From the NCBI RefSeq assembly GCF_015160855.1, contig NZ_CP063373.1:8097001-8161000 (forward strand): a stretch of 64,000 nt of DNA. The letters are read 5' to 3'. This stretch comes from Streptomyces ferrugineus (lineage in GTDB: Bacteria > Actinomycetota > Actinomycetes > Streptomycetales > Streptomycetaceae). Under the pieces are notes generated by a model that was given only the letters and a program-made list of their open reading frames with translations, had not been told where the DNA came from and ran no database searches. Shown here piece after piece: positions 28,238-37,717 of this stretch. The position numbers were made by a program, and so were the translations under genes. The stretch's first letter is position 1. The number at the start of each line of letters is the position of its first letter.

Positions 28238-29623
28238 TCAGGCCTTGGCGAGCTCCTTGTCGCCGTCCTGCTCGGCCGCCTCGGCCGGTGCGCCGTGGCT
28301 GTCGTCCAGGAGGGTCGTCTCGTCGAACGGGAGCTGCCCGGAGAGCACCCGGTCGACCTGGCCCTTGTCGATCTCCTTCGTCCAGGTACCGATCAGCACC
28401 GTGGCCACGGCGTTGCCCGCGAAGTTCGTCAGCGCACGGGCCTCGCTCATGAAGCGGTCGATGCCGACGATGAGGCCGATGCCGTCCACCAGGGCGGGCT
28501 TGTGCGACTGGAGTCCGCCCGCGAGGGTGGCCAGGCCCGCGCCCGTCACACCGGCCGCGCCCTTCGAGGCGACCAGCAGGAACAGCAGCAGCGGGATCTG
28601 CTCGCCGACCGACATCGGCGTGCCCATGGCGTCGGCGATGAACAGGGACGCCATGGTCATGTAGATCATGGTGCCGTCGAGGTTGAAGGAGTAGCCGGTC
28701 GGGACGGTGATGCCGACCACCGGCTTGCTGACGCCGAGGTGCTCCATCTTCGCGATCAGGCGCGGCAGCGCCGACTCGGAGGACGAGGTCGACAGGATCA
28801 GCAGGAACTCACGGCCCAGGTACTTGAAGAGCGAGAAGACGTTGAGGCCGGCGACGATCCGCAGCAGCGTGCCGAGCACGACGAAGATGAACAGCACGCA
28901 GGTGACGTAGAAGCCCAGCATCAGCACGGCGAGGCTCTTGAGCGCGTCCAGTCCGGCGGAGCCGGTGACGGCGGCGATGGCGCCGAAGGCACCGATCGGC
29001 GCGGCCCACATCACCATGCCGAGGATGCGGAAGACGAGCCGCTGGATGTGCTGCACACCGCGCAGGATGGGCTCCCCGGCCGAGCCCATGGCCTGCAGCG
29101 CGAAACCGGCGAGCAGCGCGACGAGCAGGGTCTGCAGGACCGATTCCGAGGTGAAGGCGGAGACGATCGTGGTCGGGATGATGCCGAGCAGGAACTCGGT
29201 GGTGTCCTTGGCCTCGGCGTCGACCTGCGCATGCCCGGCGTCCTTGACGGCGTCGGTCACCGCGAGACCGGTGCCCGGCTCCACGATGTTGCCGACGACG
29301 AGACCGATGGCGAGGGCCACCAGCGACATCGCGAGGAAGTAGGCCAGGGCGATACCGCCGACGGCGCCGACCTTGGCCGCCTTCCGTACCGATCCGATGC
29401 CGAGCACGATCGTGCAGAAGATGATCGGCGAGATCATCATCTTGATCAGGCTCACGAAGCCCTTGCCGATGGGCTTCAGCTCGACCGCGAAGTCGGGCGC
29501 GGCCAGGCCCACGGTGATCCCGAGGGCCACGGCGATGATCACCGCGATGTAGAGGTAGTGCGTGCGATCCCGCTTGGCGACGGGTGCGGCAGGTGCCGTA
29601 TCGGGGGAACTGGCGGCGGCCAC
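28238..29623 (-). CDS. dctA: C4-dicarboxylate:cation symporter
   Basis: 461 residues from the GTG at 29623, preceded by AAGGAGG six bases away; an earlier in-frame GTG at 29671 has no ribosome site. DAACS (DctA/GltP) family: about eight membrane helices, the serine-rich re-entrant loop TSSSESALPRL, the GYSFNLDGTMIY motif and the transport-core sequence ARALTNFAGNAVATV. It should import succinate, fumarate, malate or related acids with protons or sodium. It is divergent from a CitA/DcuS-type sensor kinase and regulator, the usual control arrangement for such transporters. The region between (29624-29813) must hold both promoters, but I could not mark a regulator site. Confidence 0.93.
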   Translation of the reverse strand: MAAASSPDTAPAAPVAKRDRTHYLYIAVIIAVALGITVGLAAPDFAVELKPIGKGFVSLIKMMISPIIFCTIVLGIGSVRKAAKVGAVGGIALAYFLAMSLVALAIGLVVGNIVEPGTGLAVTDAVKDAGHAQVDAEAKDTTEFLLGIIPTTIVSAFTSESVLQTLLVALLAGFALQAMGSAGEPILRGVQHIQRLVFRILGMVMWAAPIGAFGAIAAVTGSAGLDALKSLAVLMLGFYVTCVLFIFVVLGTLLRIVAGLNVFSLFKYLGREFLLILSTSSSESALPRLIAKMEHLGVSKPVVGITVPTGYSFNLDGTMIYMTMASLFIADAMGTPMSVGEQIPLLLFLLVASKGAAGVTGAGLATLAGGLQSHKPALVDGIGLIVGIDRFMSEARALTNFAGNAVATVLIGTWTKEIDKGQVDRVLSGQLPFDETTLLDDSHGAPAEAAEQDGDKELAKA

Positions 29624-29813
29624 GGCTGCCCTCCTTGACGTCTTCGTCGGTATCACCGGCGTGCGGCTCACGTCCGGGGTGGGGGGTTCGGCTGGCGAGC
29701 CCCGGGGGGACGGGGTCGTACTTCAGCGATGCGGTGACTATCTCCCGCCGTGTGAGGGCGGTCACCCTTCCGTTCATTTAGTTCACAATCAGCCATGGAG
29801 GCAGACTGACGAC

Positions 29814-31502
29814 ATGCGCATCCCCCTCCCGAGACCCCGCAGCCTGGCCGGGCAGCTCTTCGCCATGCAGGCCGTGCTGATAGCGGTGCTCGTCGCCGGG
29901 TACGCGGTGTTCAGCTACGTCAGCGACCGCGGCCAGGCCGAGGACGCCGCGGGGCGCCAGGCCAAGGCGGTGGCCCAGTCGATCGCCGACGCCCCGTCGG
30001 TACGGGAGGCGATCCGCACCGCCGACCCCACGGCCGAGCTCCAGCCGTACGCGCTGCGTGTCCAGCGCGACGCCGAGGTCGACTTCGTCACGATCATGAA
30101 CCCCGAGGGCATCCGCTGGACGCACCCGGACCCGGCCCAGATCGGCCGGCACTTCCGCGGCAACACCGAGCTCGCCCTGCGCGGGCAGCCCTTCACCGAG
30201 ACCTACACCGGCACGCTCGGCCCGTCCGTCCGCGCGGTCGTGCCGATCTACGACGGCGGTCGGGACACGGCGCACATCGTCGGGCTGGTCAGCGCGGGGA
30301 TCCGGGTCGAGGAGATCAGCAAGCGGGTGCAGGACCAGCTCACGGCCCTGATCGGGGTGGCGGCGGGCGCGCTCACACTGGGCGCGATCGGCACGTACGT
30401 CGTCAATGCCCGACTGCGTCGGCACACGCACGGCATGAACGCGGCCGAGCTGAGCCGGATGCACGACTATCACCAGGCCGCGTTGCACGCGGTGCGCGAG
30501 GGGCTGCTGATGCTGGACGGGCAGTACCGGGTGGCGCTGATCAACGACGGCGGGCGGGAGCTGCTCGGGGTCGGCGACGACGTGGTGGGGCGGTCGGTGG
30601 CGGAGCTCGGGCTGCCGGCCCCCCTCACCGGGGCGCTGCTGGCGTCCGAGCCGAGGGTCGACGAGGTGCATCTGGCGGCGGAGCGGGTTCTGGTGGTAAA
30701 CACCTCCCCGGTGTCGGGCGGCGAGCGCCGCGGCACGGTGGTCACCCTGCGCGATGTCACCGAACTGCAGTCCCTGATGGGTGAGTTGGACTCGGAGCGG
30801 GGCTTCACGCAGGCGCTGCGCTCGCAGGCCCACGAGGCGGCGAACCGGCTGCACACGGTGGTCTCGCTGATCGAGCTGGGCCGGGCGGAGGAGGCGGTGG
30901 AGTTCGCCACCGCCGAGCTGGAGCTGGCCCAGGCGCTGACGGACCAGGTCGTCGCGGCGGTGAGCGAGCCGGTGCTCGCGGCCCTGCTGCTGGGCAAGAC
31001 GGCACAGGCCAACGAGCGTGGCGTGGAGCTGGTCGTGTCGGAGGACAGCCGGCTGGACGACGGCCTGCTGCCGGACACCCTGCCCGCCCGGGACCTGGTG
31101 ACGATACTGGGCAACCTGATCGACAACGCCGTGGACGCGGCACAGGGCAGCACAGGGGCGCGGGTGACGGTGACGGCGTACGCCGAGGAGGGCGAGCTGG
31201 TGCTACGGGTGTCGGACACCGGAGCCGGGGTGGACCCCGCGCTCGCCGAGACGGTCTTCCAGCGCGGGTTCTCCACGAAGCCGGCCGGGCCGGGGGGCCG
31301 GGGGCTGGGGCTGGCGCTGGTGCGGCAGGCCGTGATCCGGCACCAGGGAGTGTGGTCGGTGGCGGACGCCGACGGGGGCGGGGCGGCGTTCGAGGTGCGG
31401 CTGCCGTTGGCGGAGGGGGCGGCGGCGCCGAACGGCTCTCTGTCGTCCTCGCCGCAGAGGACCGCCGGCGAGGACGCGGTGATGTCGAGAGGTGACGTAT
31501 GA
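29814..31502 (+). CDS. Sensor histidine kinase, CitA/DcuS family
   Basis: 562 residues from the ATG at 29814. A membrane helix (FAMQAVLIAVLVAGYAVF), then an extracellular sCache-type ligand domain of about 130 residues, a second helix (IGVAAGALTLGAIGTYVV), a PAS domain (LMLDGQYRVALINDGGRELLG) and the kinase. The likely phospho-acceptor is H340 in RSQAHEAANRLH, like the DcuS/CitA motif. The ATPase shows the N-box NLIDNAVDAAQ and G-boxes DTGAGVDP and GGRGLGLALV. It probably senses citrate or C4-dicarboxylates outside the cell and controls the divergent dctA through the regulator whose ATG overlaps its stop (ATGA). Confidence 0.92.
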   Translation: MRIPLPRPRSLAGQLFAMQAVLIAVLVAGYAVFSYVSDRGQAEDAAGRQAKAVAQSIADAPSVREAIRTADPTAELQPYALRVQRDAEVDFVTIMNPEGIRWTHPDPAQIGRHFRGNTELALRGQPFTETYTGTLGPSVRAVVPIYDGGRDTAHIVGLVSAGIRVEEISKRVQDQLTALIGVAAGALTLGAIGTYVVNARLRRHTHGMNAAELSRMHDYHQAALHAVREGLLMLDGQYRVALINDGGRELLGVGDDVVGRSVAELGLPAPLTGALLASEPRVDEVHLAAERVLVVNTSPVSGGERRGTVVTLRDVTELQSLMGELDSERGFTQALRSQAHEAANRLHTVVSLIELGRAEEAVEFATAELELAQALTDQVVAAVSEPVLAALLLGKTAQANERGVELVVSEDSRLDDGLLPDTLPARDLVTILGNLIDNAVDAAQGSTGARVTVTAYAEEGELVLRVSDTGAGVDPALAETVFQRGFSTKPAGPGGRGLGLALVRQAVIRHQGVWSVADADGGGAAFEVRLPLAEGAAAPNGSLSSSPQRTAGEDAVMSRGDV

Positions 31503-32203
31503 CGGCGGCGGCCGAGCAGGCGATTCGCGTCCTGGTCGTGGAGGACGACCCGGTGGCCGCGGACGCGCACATGATGTACGTCGGCCGGGTGCCGGGCTTC
31601 GTCGCCGTCGGCAAGGCGCACACGGGCGCTCAGGCGCGGCGCGCGCTGGAGCGGACGCCGGTGGATCTGCTGCTGCTGGATCTGCACCTGCCCGATGTGC
31701 ACGGGCTGCAACTGGCGCGGTCGCTGCGTGCGGCGGGCCATCACGCCGACGTGATCGCGGTGACGTCGGCGCGGGACCTGGCCGTGGTGCGGGAGGGGGT
31801 GTCGCTGGGGGTCGTGCAGTACGTACTGAAGCCCTTCACGTTCGCCACGCTCCGGGACCGGCTGGTGCGGTACGCCGAGTTCCACGCGGCGGTGGGGGAG
31901 GCGAGCGGCCAGGACGAGGTGGACCGGGCGCTGGCGGCGTTGCGGGCGCCGGGGCCGGCGGCGCTGCCGAAGGGGTTGAGCGGGCCGACGCTGGAGCGGG
32001 TGACGGGGGCGGTGCGGGACGCCGTGGAGGGGCTCACGGCGGCCGGGGTGGCCGAGGCCGTGGGGATCTCCCGCATCACGGCCCGGCGGTATCTGGAGCA
32101 TCTGGTGGAGGCGGGGAGGGCGGAGCGGGCCCCGGTCTATGGGCAGGTGGGGAGGCCGGAGCTGGTGTACCGGTGGGTCCCGGGGGCGGGGATGGGCCGG
32201 TAG
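31499..32203 (+). CDS. Response regulator, CitB/DcuR family
   Basis: 234 residues; the start overlaps the kinase stop. Receiver domain with phospho-acceptor D61 in LLLLDLHLPDVHG, acidic pair VEDDP and the conserved K in VLKPFTF. The C-terminal helix-turn-helix is AEAVGISRITARRYLEHLVE, typical of the DcuR/CitB (not OmpR or NarL) output. It should be phosphorylated by the neighbouring kinase and activate dctA, upstream on the opposite strand. Its C-terminal tail (GRPELVYRW) matches the winged end of this class. Confidence 0.92.
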   Translation: MTAAAEQAIRVLVVEDDPVAADAHMMYVGRVPGFVAVGKAHTGAQARRALERTPVDLLLLDLHLPDVHGLQLARSLRAAGHHADVIAVTSARDLAVVREGVSLGVVQYVLKPFTFATLRDRLVRYAEFHAAVGEASGQDEVDRALAALRAPGPAALPKGLSGPTLERVTGAVRDAVEGLTAAGVAEAVGISRITARRYLEHLVEAGRAERAPVYGQVGRPELVYRWVPGAGMGR

Positions 32204-32466
32204 GCCGGCCGCGTCTGCTCCGAGGGTGCGCGCGCCCGGCGTGCCTGTTGTGTTTGCCGCCGTCGTTGAACGCTGGGCTCCGTCTCGGCTCAGTCTCGGA
32301 TCCCCGTTGCGCCCCCGGTCTTGTGGTCTCCGCCGTCGCCGGACGCCGGGCTCCGCCTCGCGTCCCGCACCGCCTCCGCCCGGTCCTCGCCCCGCGTCTC
32401 CGGCGGCTGCCGGGCCGCGCCTTGCGTCGGGAAGTGGCCGGTAGGCCGGAGGGCCACCGCGGCCGT

Positions 32467-33027
32467 TCATCCCGCGCTGCCGTCCGCCGACCCGAACGGC
32501 ACCGCGTACCGCACGATGTACGTCGCCAGCCCCGCCACCGCCAGCGCCTCGGCCACGGAGAGGACCACGAGGCCCGCCGAGACGCCGTCCCCGGCCCAGT
32601 ACACGACGAGCGCGCTCAGCGGTACGGCACAGAAGGCGAGCAGGTCGACGGCGAGCTGCACGACCTTGCGCTGCCGGCGCCGGGCGTCCCCGCGATGGAA
32701 GCCCTCCCAGCCGAAGGCGGCGTCGGCACCGGCGAGTCGGGCGAGGCGCGGACCGAGTTCGCGGCGCACATACCTCCCGATCGCCGAGATCTTCTCGTCG
32801 TTCACCAGATACGTCCAGCCGAGCACGACACACACCGGCGGCAGCGCGAGCAGCATGGCCGTCCGCCCGGTCTGGGCCGCCGCGGCGACCACGGCGGCGA
32901 CCACTGCGAGGGTGACGTAGAGAAGGTTGTCCCGGAAGCCGATCCGTGCCTTCTGCTCGTCCTTGAGGCTCTGGTACTCGGCGAGCAGCAACTGCCCGAC
33001 GGTGACGTCGCGTTCTGTCCCGGCCAT
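32467..33027 (-). CDS. Four-helix membrane protein of unknown function
   Basis: 186 residues from the ATG at 33027 (AAGGGGA eight bases upstream). The N-terminal cytoplasmic part (LLLAEYQSLKDEQKARIGFRD) is followed by paired hydrophobic helices (LLYVTLAVVAAVVAAAA; LLALPPVCVVLGW), an acidic/basic loop and another pair (LLAFCAVPLSALVVYW; VLSVAEALAVAGLATYIV). I do not recognise a named family. It stands alone between the response regulator (converging) and the sugar importer (divergent). The 263 bases downstream of it (32204-32466) hold no gene I can support. Confidence 0.75.
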   Translation of the reverse strand: MAGTERDVTVGQLLLAEYQSLKDEQKARIGFRDNLLYVTLAVVAAVVAAAAQTGRTAMLLALPPVCVVLGWTYLVNDEKISAIGRYVRRELGPRLARLAGADAAFGWEGFHRGDARRRQRKVVQLAVDLLAFCAVPLSALVVYWAGDGVSAGLVVLSVAEALAVAGLATYIVRYAVPFGSADGSAG

Positions 33028-33175
33028 GACGCTGGTCCCCTTTCGTCCGCGGCCTGCCGAAGCCACCGTGCCCAATCCGCCGCAGGGGCATTGACCTGAC
33101 TAGACCACTCAACCTACGTTCACCGGGCAGCCATCCCCGCGCCACAACGAAGTGCGTTCGCAGGAGGTCATGCCC

Positions 33176-34546
33176 GTGCGCCCCACCGCCTCCCTCCCCA
33201 CACTCCTCGCCGTCACCGTCGTCGCCGCCGGCGGCCTCACCGCATGCGGCGGTGGCTCCGGCAGCGATCCGGACACCGTCAAGGTCTCCTTCAAACAGTC
33301 CACGGACAACTCCATCAAGGTGATGGACACCTACCTCGCGGACATCAAGAAGCAGTTCGAGAAGGCCAACCCCGGCAAGAAGGTCGAGTTCGTGCCCATC
33401 AAGGCCCCGGACTCGGAGTACTACACCAAGCTCCAGCAGATGCTCCGCTCCCCCAAGACCGCCCCGGACCTGGTCTACGAGGACACCTTCCTCATCAACT
33501 CGGACATCACCAGCGGGTACTTGAAGCCCCTCGACCCCTATCTCGCCCAGTGGAAGGACTGGGACCAGTTCATCGACACGGCGAAGGCCGCGGCCAAGGG
33601 CGAGGACGGCAAGACGTACGGCGTCCCGGACGGGACGGACACGCGAGGGCTGTGGTTCAGCAAGGACATCTTCGACAAGGCCGGTCTGCCCGCCGACTGG
33701 CAGCCGAAGACCTGGGACGACGTCCTGGACGCGGCGCGGACCATCAAGACCAAGGTGCCCGGCGTCATCCCCCTCAACGTGTACACGGGCAAGCCCGTCG
33801 GTGAGGCCGCGACCATGCAGACCTTCGAGATGCTGCTCTACGGCACGAACGACGGCAAGGCGGATCCGCTGTACGACAAGTCCGCCAAGAAGTGGGTCGC
33901 CGGCAGCCAGGGCTTCAAGGACTCGCTCGAGTTCGTCGAGACCGTCTACAAGGAGAAGCTGGGTCCGGACGTCTCCGACGCCCTCGACCCCAACGTGATG
34001 ACCCGTGTCCGCGGCGAGTGGCTCCCGCAGGGCAAGCTCGCCATCGCCCTCGACGGCTCCTGGCTCCCGCAGGACTGGCTGGCCGGCAGCGGCCACGAAT
34101 GGCCCGAGTGGTCCGAGGAGCTCGGCCTCGCCGCCATGCCCACCCAGAACGGCCAGGCCCCCGGCAAGGTGAGCATGTCCGGCGGCTGGACCTGGTCCAT
34201 CCCGGCGAAGGCGGGCAACCCCGACCTCGCCTTCGAGTTCATCAAGACGATGCAGACGAAGGCGAACGCCCAGAAGTGGTACGTCGCCAACTCCGGCATC
34301 GCCGTACGGCAGGACGTCGCGAACGACCCCGCGTACATCGACGCCCAGCCCGGCATCAAGTTCTTCACGGACCTCGTGGCCAGCACCCACTACCGGCCCG
34401 CCTACCCGGCGTACCCGATGGTCTCCACCGCCGTGCAGGAGGCGATGGAGGGTGTGACGACGGGTGACCTGTCGGTCGACGACGCGGCGAAGGCGTACGA
34501 CGAGGAGCTGAGGTCGGCGGCCGACGACCAGGTGATCGAGAAATGA
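33176..34546 (+). CDS. ABC sugar importer, solute-binding lipoprotein
   Basis: 456 residues from the GTG at 33176, eight bases after AGGAGG; the ATG at 33170 is too close to that site. Lipoprotein signal with lipobox LTAC at about residues 20-23. The mature part is a family 1 solute-binding protein (DPDTVKVSFKQS..., PDLVYEDTFLINSDI). It binds an oligosaccharide or sugar outside the membrane and passes it to the two permeases encoded next. No ATPase gene is present, so the system probably uses the shared MsiK-type ATPase, as many Streptomyces sugar importers do. There is no nearby LacI regulator to hint at the sugar. Confidence 0.92.
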   Translation: MRPTASLPTLLAVTVVAAGGLTACGGGSGSDPDTVKVSFKQSTDNSIKVMDTYLADIKKQFEKANPGKKVEFVPIKAPDSEYYTKLQQMLRSPKTAPDLVYEDTFLINSDITSGYLKPLDPYLAQWKDWDQFIDTAKAAAKGEDGKTYGVPDGTDTRGLWFSKDIFDKAGLPADWQPKTWDDVLDAARTIKTKVPGVIPLNVYTGKPVGEAATMQTFEMLLYGTNDGKADPLYDKSAKKWVAGSQGFKDSLEFVETVYKEKLGPDVSDALDPNVMTRVRGEWLPQGKLAIALDGSWLPQDWLAGSGHEWPEWSEELGLAAMPTQNGQAPGKVSMSGGWTWSIPAKAGNPDLAFEFIKTMQTKANAQKWYVANSGIAVRQDVANDPAYIDAQPGIKFFTDLVASTHYRPAYPAYPMVSTAVQEAMEGVTTGDLSVDDAAKAYDEELRSAADDQVIEK

Positions 34547-34556
34547 CCGCACGCCC

Positions 34557-35420
34557 ATGAGGAACGCCCGCTCCCTCATCCGTGCCCTCCCCGTCTCCCC
34601 CGCCGTCGTCCTGCTGGTCCTCTTCCTCGGCGGCCCCATCGCCTACTGCGCCTGGATCGCCTTCACCGACCTCCAGCTCACCGGCCAGGCCGAGGAGTCG
34701 TTCGTCGGCTTCGACAACTTCCGTACGGCGTTCGGTGACGAGGCGTTCCTCAACGCGGTCTGGCTCACCCTCGTCTTCACCGTCGTCTCGGCCCTGGTCG
34801 GCCAGAACACCCTGGGCCTGGCCCTGGCCGCCCTGATGCAGCGCGCGTCGAAGCCCGTACGGACCCTGGTGGGCGGCATCGTCGTCACGGCCTGGGTGCT
34901 GCCGGAGGTCGTCGCCGGGTTTCTCCTCTACGCCTTCTTCCGCCGCGAAGGCACCCTGAACACCCTGCTGGAGTGGCTGCACCTGCCCACCCAGAACTGG
35001 CTGTTCACCCTGCCCATCCTGGCGGTGTCCTTCGCCAACGTCTGGCGGGGCACGGCCTTCTCGATGCTGGTCTACACGGCGGCACTCGGCGAGATCCCCA
35101 AGGAGATCACCGAGGCCGCGGAGGTCGACGGCGCCGGCGGCTGGCGCCGTATGTGGCACATCACCCTCCCGATGATCCGCCGCTCCATCGGCACCAACCT
35201 CATGCTCATCACCCTCCAGACCCTGTCCGTCTTCGGACTGATCTGGGTGATGACGCGGGGCGGCCCGGGCGGCAGGAGCCAGACGCTGCCGCTGTTCATG
35301 TACGAGGAGGCGTTCCAGAAGAGCATGATCGGCTATGGCACCGCGGTCGCTCTCCTGCTGCTGGTGGTGGGCTCGCTGTTCTCGGTGGTCTATCTGCGTC
35401 TGCTGCGCACGGAGGTCTGA
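34557..35420 (+). CDS. ABC sugar importer permease (MalF type)
   Basis: 287 residues, six predicted membrane helices. The EAA loop (EITEAAEVDGAGGWRRMWHI TLP) that docks on the ATPase is clear. It starts ten bases after the binding-protein stop and is followed six bases later by the second permease. Confidence 0.92.
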   Translation: MRNARSLIRALPVSPAVVLLVLFLGGPIAYCAWIAFTDLQLTGQAEESFVGFDNFRTAFGDEAFLNAVWLTLVFTVVSALVGQNTLGLALAALMQRASKPVRTLVGGIVVTAWVLPEVVAGFLLYAFFRREGTLNTLLEWLHLPTQNWLFTLPILAVSFANVWRGTAFSMLVYTAALGEIPKEITEAAEVDGAGGWRRMWHITLPMIRRSIGTNLMLITLQTLSVFGLIWVMTRGGPGGRSQTLPLFMYEEAFQKSMIGYGTAVALLLLVVGSLFSVVYLRLLRTEV

Positions 35421-35425
35421 CGCCC

Positions 35426-36265
35426 ATGCCGCGCTCTCCCGCGTCCCGCAGGACCACGCACCGCCTGGCCGCCGACGCCGGGCTGCTGGTGCTGGCCGGG
35501 GCGTTCGTGCTCCCGCTGGCCTGGGTGGTCCTGTCCTCCCTCGACACCGGCGCGAACCTCCGGGTGAAGGTCCCGGACGGCCTGACCCTGGACAACTTCG
35601 ACGCGGTCCTGACCCCGGAGATCACCTTCACACCGCTGCTGAACAGCCTGCTGCTGTGCGGCGGCGGCACGGCCCTGACCGTCGGGTGCGCGGCGCTGGC
35701 CGCCTACCCGCTCTCCCGGTTCCGCTCGCGCTTCAACCGACCGTTCCTGCTCACGATCCTGTTCGCGACGAGCCTGCCGATCACGGCGATCATGGTGCCG
35801 GTGTACGCCCTGTTCGTGCGGGTGAACCTGATCGACACCATGCAGGGGACGATCTTCTTCTTCGCCGCCTCCCAACTGCCGTTCGCCATCTGGCTGATGA
35901 AGAACTTCATGGACGGGGTGCCGAAGGAGCTGGAGGAGGCCGCCTGGACGGACGGGGCGTCCTCACTGCAGTCGCTCCTCAGGGTCGTACTGCCGCTCAT
36001 GGGGCCCGGAGTCGCCGTGGTGACGGTCTTCTCCTTCGTGATGATGTGGGGCAACTTCTTCGTCCCGTTCATGCTCCTGCTCAGCCCCGACCAGATGCCG
36101 GCGTCCGTGAGCATCAACGACTTCTTCGGCAACCGCGGGATGGTGGCGTACGGCCAGCTCGCGGCGTTCTCGATCGTGTACTCGACGCCGGTGATCCTGC
36201 TGTACGTACTGGTCGCCCGGCGGCTGGGCGGCGGCTTCGCGCTGAGCGGGGCGGTCAAGGGGTGA
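35426..36265 (+). CDS. ABC sugar importer permease (MalG type)
   Basis: 279 residues from the ATG at 35426 (GGAGG ten bases upstream, inside the previous gene). Six membrane helices and the EAA loop KELEEAAWTDGASSLQSLLR. It pairs with the preceding permease to form the channel of the importer. The last 14 coding bases (GCGGTCAAGGGGTG) are repeated directly 20 bases downstream, a small tandem duplication across the stop. Confidence 0.92.
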   Translation: MPRSPASRRTTHRLAADAGLLVLAGAFVLPLAWVVLSSLDTGANLRVKVPDGLTLDNFDAVLTPEITFTPLLNSLLLCGGGTALTVGCAALAAYPLSRFRSRFNRPFLLTILFATSLPITAIMVPVYALFVRVNLIDTMQGTIFFFAASQLPFAIWLMKNFMDGVPKELEEAAWTDGASSLQSLLRVVLPLMGPGVAVVTVFSFVMMWGNFFVPFMLLLSPDQMPASVSINDFFGNRGMVAYGQLAAFSIVYSTPVILLYVLVARRLGGGFALSGAVKG

Positions 36266-36297
36266 GGGTGGCGGTCAAGGGGTGGGCGCGGCGAACG

Positions 36298-36735
36298 TCA
36301 CTCGGGCAGCACCCCGGCCCGGAACGCCTCCACCCCCACGACCCTGCGCACCCGCACCGGCTCGATCAACAGCATCACCCGACGCTCTCCGGGCAGCAGC
36401 CACGGATACCGCTCCTCCCCGATGTACTTCCGCGTCAGCCGGTCCATGGCCCGCAGCGCCTCCTCCCCCTCCACGAACCGAGCGACCCGGCCCCGGATCT
36501 CGGCCCGGTCGTACGGGTTCTCGGCGTCGTGGTGGGACAGCGAAACGTTGGGATTGAGCCGCAGGTTGTCCACCTTGACGCGCCCGATGGACGTGTTGAC
36601 CATGACGTACTCATCTTCGATGTCCGCCCACATGGGCGACACCTGCGGCATCCCGTCCGGGCCCACCGTCGCGAGGTGCCAGAAGTTCGGCGCGAGGAGA
36701 CGCTCGCGAATATGCCCGTTGAGCTTGCCGTTCAC
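36298..36735 (-). CDS. PPOX-fold (pyridoxamine-phosphate-oxidase-like) protein
   Basis: 145 residues from a GTG at 36735. The pattern FWHLATVGPDGMPQVSPMWAD and NPNVSLSHHD matches small PPOX-class proteins of actinobacteria, many of which use cofactor F420 or flavin. The specific reaction is not known. It converges on the sugar importer with a gap of only 32 bases. Confidence 0.85.
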   Translation of the reverse strand: MNGKLNGHIRERLLAPNFWHLATVGPDGMPQVSPMWADIEDEYVMVNTSIGRVKVDNLRLNPNVSLSHHDAENPYDRAEIRGRVARFVEGEEALRAMDRLTRKYIGEERYPWLLPGERRVMLLIEPVRVRRVVGVEAFRAGVLPE

Positions 36736-36922
36736 CGACGGTCACCGCCTTCCGCGGGGTGCCGCCGTGACACCCCGGCGCCATCCTGGCCGTCACCCCA
36801 CCCGGTCGACAGACGATCTTCGGCCAGCCGCGAACCCACGAGTAGCCGTACTTTCCTACAATCCGTGATCCTGGCCGAACAGACCGTAGTCACCCCACCC
36901 CGCCCGCCCTACGTTGAGGGCC

Positions 36923-37660
36923 GTGCGCCGACCCCCAGCCCAACCGAACCAGCCCCCCAGCCGCTCCAGCCGCCGTAACCCGCCCACTCCCCCGTTCAAC
37001 GCCCCCGCAGCCCGAAGACTGCGCGCCGGCCTCAACATGGGCCCCGAGCACGTCGCCCACGGCCTGCGGACCTCGTACGGACTCCCCTACGTCACCGAGG
37101 ACCTCGTCATCGCCTGGGAGCGCGAGCTCGCCTCCCCCACCAACCACGAGCTCACCGCCCTCGCGGGTGTGCTGTGGTGCTCGCCGGGCGAGCTGCTCGG
37201 CAGGCCGCGGACGCTGCGCGAGCACCGGATCGCCCGGGGCCTCGCGCCCGAGGACGTGGCCCGTGCCGTCGGGCACGAGGTCCTCGCCTATCTCCGCATG
37301 GAGGAGGACGACGCCTGGCACGGCACCGACCGCCAGTGCGCCGCCCTCGCCGATGTGCTCGCCCTGACGCTGCCCGACTTCATCACCGTCACGGGCCGCG
37401 AGCCCAGGCTCGCAGAGCTGCTGCGCAGTGCCGTGACGACGCGCTGGCAGGCGTATGTGCGCCCGGTCGGCAAGGTGGTGCCCCTGGACCGGCGCCTGCT
37501 GGAGACCAGCCTCCAGCAGCTGCACCAGGTCTACCAGGGGCAGATGACCGCCACGCTGAGCTGGGGCGGCGGCAGCGGCGAGGCCGGGGCGGCCGGCCTC
37601 GAGTTCATGGACCGGATCGTGGAGCACTTCTGGACGGCGGTCCAGGGGAACGGGCCCTGA
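36923..37660 (+). CDS. Helix-turn-helix DNA-binding protein
   Basis: 245 residues if the GTG at 36923 is used; the TTG at 36914 is another option since the ribosome site (GAGGG) is poorly placed for either. Two XRE-like helix-turn-helix segments are apparent: one around LRAGLNMGPEHVAHGLR, where a Pro/Arg-rich tail precedes it, and one around LREHRIARGLAPEDVARAVG. The C-terminal half is helical (LLETSLQQLHQVYQGQ). The target is unknown. It converges with pfkA and is probably a single transcription unit. Confidence 0.8.
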   Translation: MRRPPAQPNQPPSRSSRRNPPTPPFNAPAARRLRAGLNMGPEHVAHGLRTSYGLPYVTEDLVIAWERELASPTNHELTALAGVLWCSPGELLGRPRTLREHRIARGLAPEDVARAVGHEVLAYLRMEEDDAWHGTDRQCAALADVLALTLPDFITVTGREPRLAELLRSAVTTRWQAYVRPVGKVVPLDRRLLETSLQQLHQVYQGQMTATLSWGGGSGEAGAAGLEFMDRIVEHFWTAVQGNGP

Positions 37661-37717
37661 GGCCCGGAAGACGGTGGAGCCGAGGCCAGGGGTGTCTTGA
37701 AAGTCCCCCTAGACCCC

